From Vreelandella rituensis (GTDB taxonomy: Bacteria > Pseudomonadota > Gammaproteobacteria > Pseudomonadales > Halomonadaceae), in assembly GCF_003336665.1 (NCBI RefSeq), contig NZ_QPIJ01000033.1, positions 1 to 49,598 of the forward strand: a stretch of DNA of 49,598 nucleotides, read 5' to 3'. The notes beneath the pieces were generated by a model. That model was not told the origin of the DNA. It did not search any database and saw only the letters and a list, made by a program, of their open reading frames with translations. A program made the translations under genes and the position numbers. The stretch's first letter is position 1, and each line of letters starts with the position of its first letter. This document shows, in pieces, positions 45,669 to 49,598 of this stretch.

Positions 45669-45943
45669 TTCAAGCCCGCTGATTATTTAACCGATCAAGT
45701 AACTCCTGCCTCAGCTGATGGTTAAGTAGGAGGCTCGGCGTGCCTAAAGCCTGAGAAAAATCCCCAGACCATGATGAGGTTTTGGCACCGCACTGGGTTG
45801 CCGCCGGTGTTACCTTTGGCCTCCAGTCATAGCATTTCGTTTCGTTCCCCGTTAGACAAGGTCGTCCAGCGAGTTTCTGTAGGCGAGGATCGGGTGGAAT
45901 ATTAAAGCACACGCACTCCTATGACCTACAAGGCAAACAATGC
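45669..45943. other. Intergenic stretch without a recognised gene
   Basis: 275 bases between the CorA-type gene and the O-antigen ligase. A minus-strand frame of 80 codons (45670-45912) is open but looks unlike a natural protein and has no supporting Shine-Dalgarno. No hairpin terminator or clear promoter is seen. A change of transcription unit is likely here. Confidence 0.4.
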
Positions 45944-47275
45944 ATGCAGGCTGTAGCAATCACCGCATTACCGCTATTGGTGCCCTTGGGCTATTGGCTG
46001 GGGTTGGCGATCACCTTGGTGTGGGGGCTGCTTGCCTGGAATAAGCGGCGAGGGCAGTGCTGTTTAAAGCAAGCAATAGGACACGGCGATGGTCTCCTGC
46101 TGGCGTTGCTGTTAGGGGTGGGCATGGTCGAGCTTGCGGCAGGCGCTTGGCATGATAGCTTGCGGCAAGCCTTGCCATTGGCGGGCGCGGCCTGGCTCGC
46201 GGCTCTGGTGTTGGTAATGCTTCGCGCAGTTCCGCCACGGCCTTTGGCATGGTGGGCAGGGCTGGCTGTGAGTGGCTTGGGCGTGGGTGGCTGGGCTGCG
46301 TGGCAAAAGCTGGTGGAGGGGTTGACCCGTGCCACAGGGCATCCACCGCTACATTCCATCTTCTTCGGCAATCTTGCGTTATTGAGTGCCCTGTTATGTC
46401 TGGCTGGACTGGGTTGGGCCTGGCAACAGCGAACCACAAGATTTTTCTGGGTGGCGCTGTTACTGAGTGGCGCCGCGGGAGGCGGGCTGGCCTCGGCGCT
46501 TTCCGGCACGCGGGGTGGGTGGCTAGCCTTGCCGCTGGTAATAGGGGTGTTCTATGGCGGCTATGCTCGCCGATGGCCGGCGGCGTGGCGCTGGCTGGCA
46601 CTGAGTGCGGTGCTGGCGCTCATCATGGCAATGTACGTGATCCCGCAAAGTGGTGTGGAGAAACGAGTGGACAAGGCGGTGGCCGAGGTGCATCGCTACA
46701 TCGAAGGCACCGACTATGGCTCCGTTGGGGCTCGTCTGGAAATGTACCGTGGCGCATTGGTGTTGATCCGTGAGCGTCCCTTGGTGGGCTACGGCCACCA
46801 AGGCTATCAACCCGCCATGCAAGCACTCGAGGAAAAGGGCGTTCTAAGCCCCGGGTTAGGCAATTACTGGCATGCCCACAACGACCTTCTGGATGCCTGG
46901 GTACGCCGAGGTTTGCCGGGCTTTTTGATGGTGCTGGCGCTGTATCTGGTTCCCTTATGGCGTTTTCTACCGGGTTTGCGCACCAAAAACCCCGTCCAGC
47001 GGTCCTTTGCCGTGGCCGGCGTGTTGCTACCGGTCGCTTTTATGGGCTTTGGCTTGAGTTATTCTTTTTTCGCGTATCCCGCAGGAATTGCGGTGTATTC
47101 CGGCTGGCTGATTTTCCTTTGGGTTCAAGTCCCGGGGAAAGTCCCACAAGATAGGCACCATGTATTCTCTAATCAAAAGCCTGACGGCCCTCTTGCTGAT
47201 GCCGATGCCTCTGATGGCGGTAACCTTTGCTACCGGGTGGATGATCCGCCGGCTGGGCCGCTATCGTCTGGGTGA
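45944..47275 (+). CDS. O-antigen ligase (Wzy_C/WaaL-type) membrane protein
   Basis: 443 residues, about 10-12 predicted helices. The large periplasmic loop near the C-terminus contains the family markers ARLEMYRGALVLIRERPLVG (conserved arginine), GYGHQGYQPAMQ and HAHNDLLDAWVRRGLPGF. Such enzymes join O-antigen or other polymer to a lipid or protein acceptor in the periplasm. The last 38 or so residues (after VPQDRHH) are read through the first 116 bases of the next gene and look like out-of-frame sequence, so the natural stop may have been lost by a frameshift near 47140-47160. GCAAAC before ATG 45944 is a weak Shine-Dalgarno. Confidence 0.85.
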   Translation: MQAVAITALPLLVPLGYWLGLAITLVWGLLAWNKRRGQCCLKQAIGHGDGLLLALLLGVGMVELAAGAWHDSLRQALPLAGAAWLAALVLVMLRAVPPRPLAWWAGLAVSGLGVGGWAAWQKLVEGLTRATGHPPLHSIFFGNLALLSALLCLAGLGWAWQQRTTRFFWVALLLSGAAGGGLASALSGTRGGWLALPLVIGVFYGGYARRWPAAWRWLALSAVLALIMAMYVIPQSGVEKRVDKAVAEVHRYIEGTDYGSVGARLEMYRGALVLIRERPLVGYGHQGYQPAMQALEEKGVLSPGLGNYWHAHNDLLDAWVRRGLPGFLMVLALYLVPLWRFLPGLRTKNPVQRSFAVAGVLLPVAFMGFGLSYSFFAYPAGIAVYSGWLIFLWVQVPGKVPQDRHHVFSNQKPDGPLADADASDGGNLCYRVDDPPAGPLSSG

Positions 47276-47921
47276 CAGCCTGATGATAACGGCCATGTTA
47301 TTGTTATTGCTGGCTGCCTGGGCGCCGGTGGCGGATGCCCTGCTGGAGCCGATGGAGTCGAAATATGCCGCCTTGACGGTATGGCCGCAAGAGCGGCAAA
47401 TCGAGGCGGTGGTGGTGCTGGGCGGTGGTTGGCAGCCGGAGCGGTCCTGGTCGATAACCGGGCGACTCAGCGAAAGTTCGGGGATACGCCTGATGGAAGG
47501 GCTGCGGCTCTGGCATCAGCGTCCAGATTTGCCGTTGTTGGTCTCAGGGGGTGGTCCGGGTCCGGAAATGACCATGGCCCATGGCTATGCCGAAGCCGCC
47601 GAGGCACTGGGAGTGCCCCCAGAGCGGATCGTGGAGCTGGCATCGCCCAACGATACGGCCGCCGAGGCCAAGGCGGTACAGGCGTTACTCGGTGGAGGCG
47701 CTCAAGTGTTGCTGGTGACCTCAGCGTCACATATGCCACGCGCAGTACGTCATTTCGAGGTAGCCGGTTTGGTTCCCGTGGCTGCCCCTACGCATTATCT
47801 GGCGAATCGGGCCGAGGGCTTCGGGCTAGCCTATTGGGTGCCCTCCGCACCTGAGTTGCGCAAGACCGAGCGCGCCCTTTACGAAGCACTTGGACTGCTT
47901 GCCATTCAGTGGGAGCATTGA
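47160..47921 (+). CDS. ElyC/SanA/YdcF-family (DUF218) membrane protein
   Basis: 253 residues. Two N-terminal membrane helices (residues 5-25 and 40-58) precede the DUF218 domain: IEAVVVLGGGWQPERSWSIT, LPLLVSGGGPGPEMTMAHGY, ELASPNDTAAEAKAVQALLG and LLVTSASHMPRAVRHFEVAG. ElyC acts in peptidoglycan and common-antigen lipid-carrier metabolism at the inner membrane in E. coli. Here the neighbouring O-antigen ligase and Wzb-type phosphatase suggest an envelope-glycan role. The gene begins inside the ligase frame (116-base overlap) and ends 50 bases before the phosphatase gene. Confidence 0.87.
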   Translation: MYSLIKSLTALLLMPMPLMAVTFATGWMIRRLGRYRLGDSLMITAMLLLLLAAWAPVADALLEPMESKYAALTVWPQERQIEAVVVLGGGWQPERSWSITGRLSESSGIRLMEGLRLWHQRPDLPLLVSGGGPGPEMTMAHGYAEAAEALGVPPERIVELASPNDTAAEAKAVQALLGGGAQVLLVTSASHMPRAVRHFEVAGLVPVAAPTHYLANRAEGFGLAYWVPSAPELRKTERALYEALGLLAIQWEH

Positions 47922-47971
47922 ACGTGACATTTAAACACCTGCACCTTTGCTTACCGGGAGATAAGTAAGCC

Positions 47972-48409
47972 ATGTTCAAGCGTATTCTGGTGGTCTGTAC
48001 CGGCAACATCTGCCGTAGCCCTGTGGCTGAGGCATTTCTTAGACAACAACTGCCCGAGCGTCAGATCGGTTCCGCTGGCCTGGGCGCATTGGTAGGTAAG
48101 CCCGTTTCACCGCTTGCGCGTGAATTGGCCGAGGCCGATGGCCTGGATGTTTCTCACCACCAGGCGCGCCAACTGACAGCGACAATGATCCAGGAAGCCG
48201 ATCTGATTCTGGTGATGTCCGAAGGCCAGCGTCGTGCCGTGGGACAACAAGCACCGCAAGCCTTGGGCAAGACACTCTTGCTCGGCCGTTGGCTGGACGG
48301 GGGCAAAGGGCAGGATATCCCCGACCCTTACCGCAAGAACGTCGAAATCTTCGAGCATGTTCATACGCTGCTGAAAGATGCCACTCTCGGCTGGGCTGAA
48401 AAACTTTAG
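47972..48409 (+). CDS. Low-molecular-weight protein tyrosine phosphatase (Wzb/Etp type)
   Basis: 145 residues. The P-loop VVCTGNICRSP has nucleophile C9 and R15, and the general acid D118 is in DIPDPYRKN. This size and sequence match Wzb/Etp phosphatases, which dephosphorylate the tyrosine kinase Wzc and so control export of capsule or exopolysaccharide. No wza or wzc gene follows. A start at ATG 47972 has GGGAG at 47958-47962. Final gene of the envelope-glycan group. Confidence 0.92.
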   Translation: MFKRILVVCTGNICRSPVAEAFLRQQLPERQIGSAGLGALVGKPVSPLARELAEADGLDVSHHQARQLTATMIQEADLILVMSEGQRRAVGQQAPQALGKTLLLGRWLDGGKGQDIPDPYRKNVEIFEHVHTLLKDATLGWAEKL

Positions 48410-48617
48410 CAGTCTGTCGGATTTTAGATAACGTCGTGAGGTACTCACCTCCTGCCACCCCCATCTGAACGACGGCCATGAGCCGCTTCTTGACCATCAG
48501 GCTGACTATCTTCTGCCACCTTAATGAGGTGTCCGGTAGGGTTTAGCTCCAATGATAAAGGCGTCACAAGTAAAAGCAGTAGGTGATCCCTGCGTGAGTG
48601 CGTAGGAGACTTTGCCA
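48410..48617. other. Short intergenic region, possible sequence remnant
   Basis: No complete gene. On the minus strand a frame from ATG 48497 reads VKKRLMAVVQMGVAGGEYLT and runs into the phosphatase gene antisense. It may be the end of an old gene or chance. No terminator hairpin was found after the phosphatase stop. Confidence 0.3.
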
Positions 48618-48947
48618 CTACTGCAAGTCAGCACAGTCCTTACAGTGAGTCGTGTAGGGAAGAACCTCCAGGCGCCCAGGTGCGATCGGATCGCCGCATT
48701 CTTCGCAACGATCTCCGACTTGGGCATCGATACGTGCCAGCGCCCGTTCGACCTGAGCAAGCTCTGTCCTGGCTTCATCATCCAGCCGTTCGACCACTTC
48801 GTCGTTCTGGACTTCCAGCGCCTGGTCCTCGATGTCTTTGTCCAGAGCGCCACTGGTACGATGTTGATGATCTTCGTAGCACTGTATGCGCTCCTGGAGT
48901 TCTGTCCGCAACCCTTCCAGCAAAGTCTTCCTGTCTAGTGTAGCCAT
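48618..48947 (-). CDS. DksA/TraR-family zinc-finger protein
   Basis: 109 residues. An N-terminal coiled coil (LEGLRTELQERIQCYEDHQH ... RLDDEARTELAQVERALARI) leads to a four-cysteine zinc finger C81/C84 (CEECG) and C102/C105 (CKDC). This is the compact TraR/DksA-like type that binds the secondary channel of RNA polymerase and modulates stringent-response promoters. It lacks the longer N-terminal part of DksA itself. ATG 48947 is preceded by AAGGTG. Upstream lies 560 bases of AT-rich DNA with no gene. Confidence 0.85.
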   Translation of the reverse strand: MATLDRKTLLEGLRTELQERIQCYEDHQHRTSGALDKDIEDQALEVQNDEVVERLDDEARTELAQVERALARIDAQVGDRCEECGDPIAPGRLEVLPYTTHCKDCADLQ

Positions 48948-49506
48948 GATGCACCTTGGCGGTATCGGTAGGGGAGTGGCCCCATTAAATGGCATGTGAA
49001 ATAAGTTATTTTTGACTTATACCACGTCATGCTCACGCTTGTTTTGCATAACTTCCTTTAACGCTTCATAAGGAGCATAGCAGGTACGGTGGGTACGGAT
49101 GGGCTTATGCTCCATATGCCTACGCTTTGCTCCTTCTTCCTACCCCTGCTGGACTTTCCTGCAATATTGCCGATTCGGCATGTCAGTCTCGAGACTATTT
49201 CTTATTGTAAGTATTTTCTCAAGTAAGTATTCCAACGTTGACTTTACTATATGTAAGTAATATTTCTGTTGCGGAGTGTTCTTTGGTGACAGGCTTTTTT
49301 TGAGTCATGACAAGGTAACTTTCTAATGCGCATATTAAATTGTTAAATATATTTTATTATTTTATAAGCAGTTGATTTTAAATATGAAGATTTTTAAAGA
49401 TTAAATAATTTATTCCGATTAACCCTGTCTAACATGATTTTCCCCCTTCTTTATTACACTAAGTCTCACTTTTATAGGAGTTATTGTCAAATCTGGTGTA
49501 CGACGG
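48948..49506. other. AT-rich intergenic region with short repeats
   Basis: No gene is visible. From about 49180 to 49480 the base composition is far more AT-rich than elsewhere in the window. GTAAGTA occurs three times (49207, 49223, 49253). An 8-bp inverted repeat GGAGCATA/TATGCTCC (49072-49079 and 49106-49113) encloses two copies of GGTACGG. It may hold the promoter of the DksA-like gene or be part of a transferred segment. Confidence 0.5.
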
Positions 49507-49598
49507 TCAGGCGGCGTTCCTGTCTGACTGATCGATTACTTGCTCTCCGTCCTGGAACTTGACGTTGTTGATGACCAGTTCCAGTTTCTGGAAATGCT
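49507..49598 (-). CDS. C-terminal end of a gene cut by the window edge
   Basis: On the minus strand a frame enters from beyond the window and ends at TGA 49507-49509, reading HFQKLELVINNVKFQDGEQV then IDQSDRNAA. It is too short to identify. The sequence after the stop (GTACACCAGATTTGACAATA on the minus strand) resembles the terminal region of some insertion sequences, so a transposase is possible but not shown. Confidence 0.4.
   Translation of the reverse strand, partial: HFQKLELVINNVKFQDGEQVIDQSDRNAA

Noticed and set aside
45670..45912. 80-codon minus-strand frame between CorA and the O-antigen ligase
   Set aside because: Composition unlike a folded protein, no start signal, no recognised family.
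48039..48497. Minus-strand frame covering the region opposite the Wzb-type phosphatase
   Set aside because: Mostly antisense to a phosphatase with intact active site; only its first 30 codons lie in free sequence.

Overview
The window looks like chromosome from a Halomonas-like gammaproteobacterium (Halomonadaceae). This is inferred from moderately high GC, an aruF/aruG-type two-subunit arginine succinyltransferase inside an AST operon, a FabV enoyl-ACP reductase, a large KatE catalase, a TRAP transporter and an M24 hydrolase of the creatinase/DoeA type. No rRNA or tRNA gene was seen, so the genus is an inference. Most of the window is ordinary core and accessory metabolism. Three TnpB-type insertion sequences (one intact, two decayed) interrupt it.

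Layout. 1-2.9 kb is insertion-sequence territory: a decayed TnpB-like gene cut by the window edge, an NAD(P)H oxidoreductase with an internal amber stop, and an intact IS1341-type tnpB whose two ends run into the oxidoreductase and into a UbiA-type prenyltransferase. 4-18.3 kb carries an M24 creatinase-like hydrolase, katE, ybaK, dbpA, a RIO-type kinase, a lipid-A-exporter-type ABC transporter, a medium-chain dehydrogenase, a YebC-family protein, a LysE/RhtB exporter, a glutathione peroxidase, fabV and several small unknown genes.

18.4-24.6 kb is the arginine succinyltransferase (AST) operon astC-aruF-aruG-astD-astB. It converts arginine to succinylglutamate. The last gene of the pathway, astE, is not here; a broken zinc-ribbonless TnpB gene follows astB directly (24.7-26 kb), then about 0.5 kb of gene debris.

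26.5-36 kb holds a small membrane protein, a PHB-depolymerase-type esterase, an nfeD-stomatin pair, a secreted PRC-barrel protein, a TRIC-type channel, a 998-residue AsmA/TamB-like protein, a DUF3581 protein and a tandem universal stress protein. 36-41.5 kb is a catabolic block: TRAP dctP-dctQ-dctM, a LysR regulator, and divergent mmsA with a perfect palindrome between regulator and target. 41.6-45.7 kb has an unknown gene, an AhpD-like protein behind a 16-bp tandem repeat, a TPP riboswitch in front of a sodium:solute symporter (probable thiamine or precursor importer), and a CorA-type magnesium transporter. 45.9-48.9 kb is an envelope-polysaccharide group (O-antigen ligase, ElyC/YdcF-type protein, Wzb-type phosphatase) and a DksA/TraR zinc-finger protein. 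The last 0.5 kb is AT-rich and ends in the 3' end of a gene cut by the window edge.

I did not find a clearly novel multi-gene defence or biosynthetic system. The observations best worth following are the riboswitch-controlled SSS transporter, the zinc-ribbonless TnpB family with two decayed copies, the IS insertion that supplies the ends of two flanking genes, and the short tandem repeats upstream of astC and of the AhpD-like gene.
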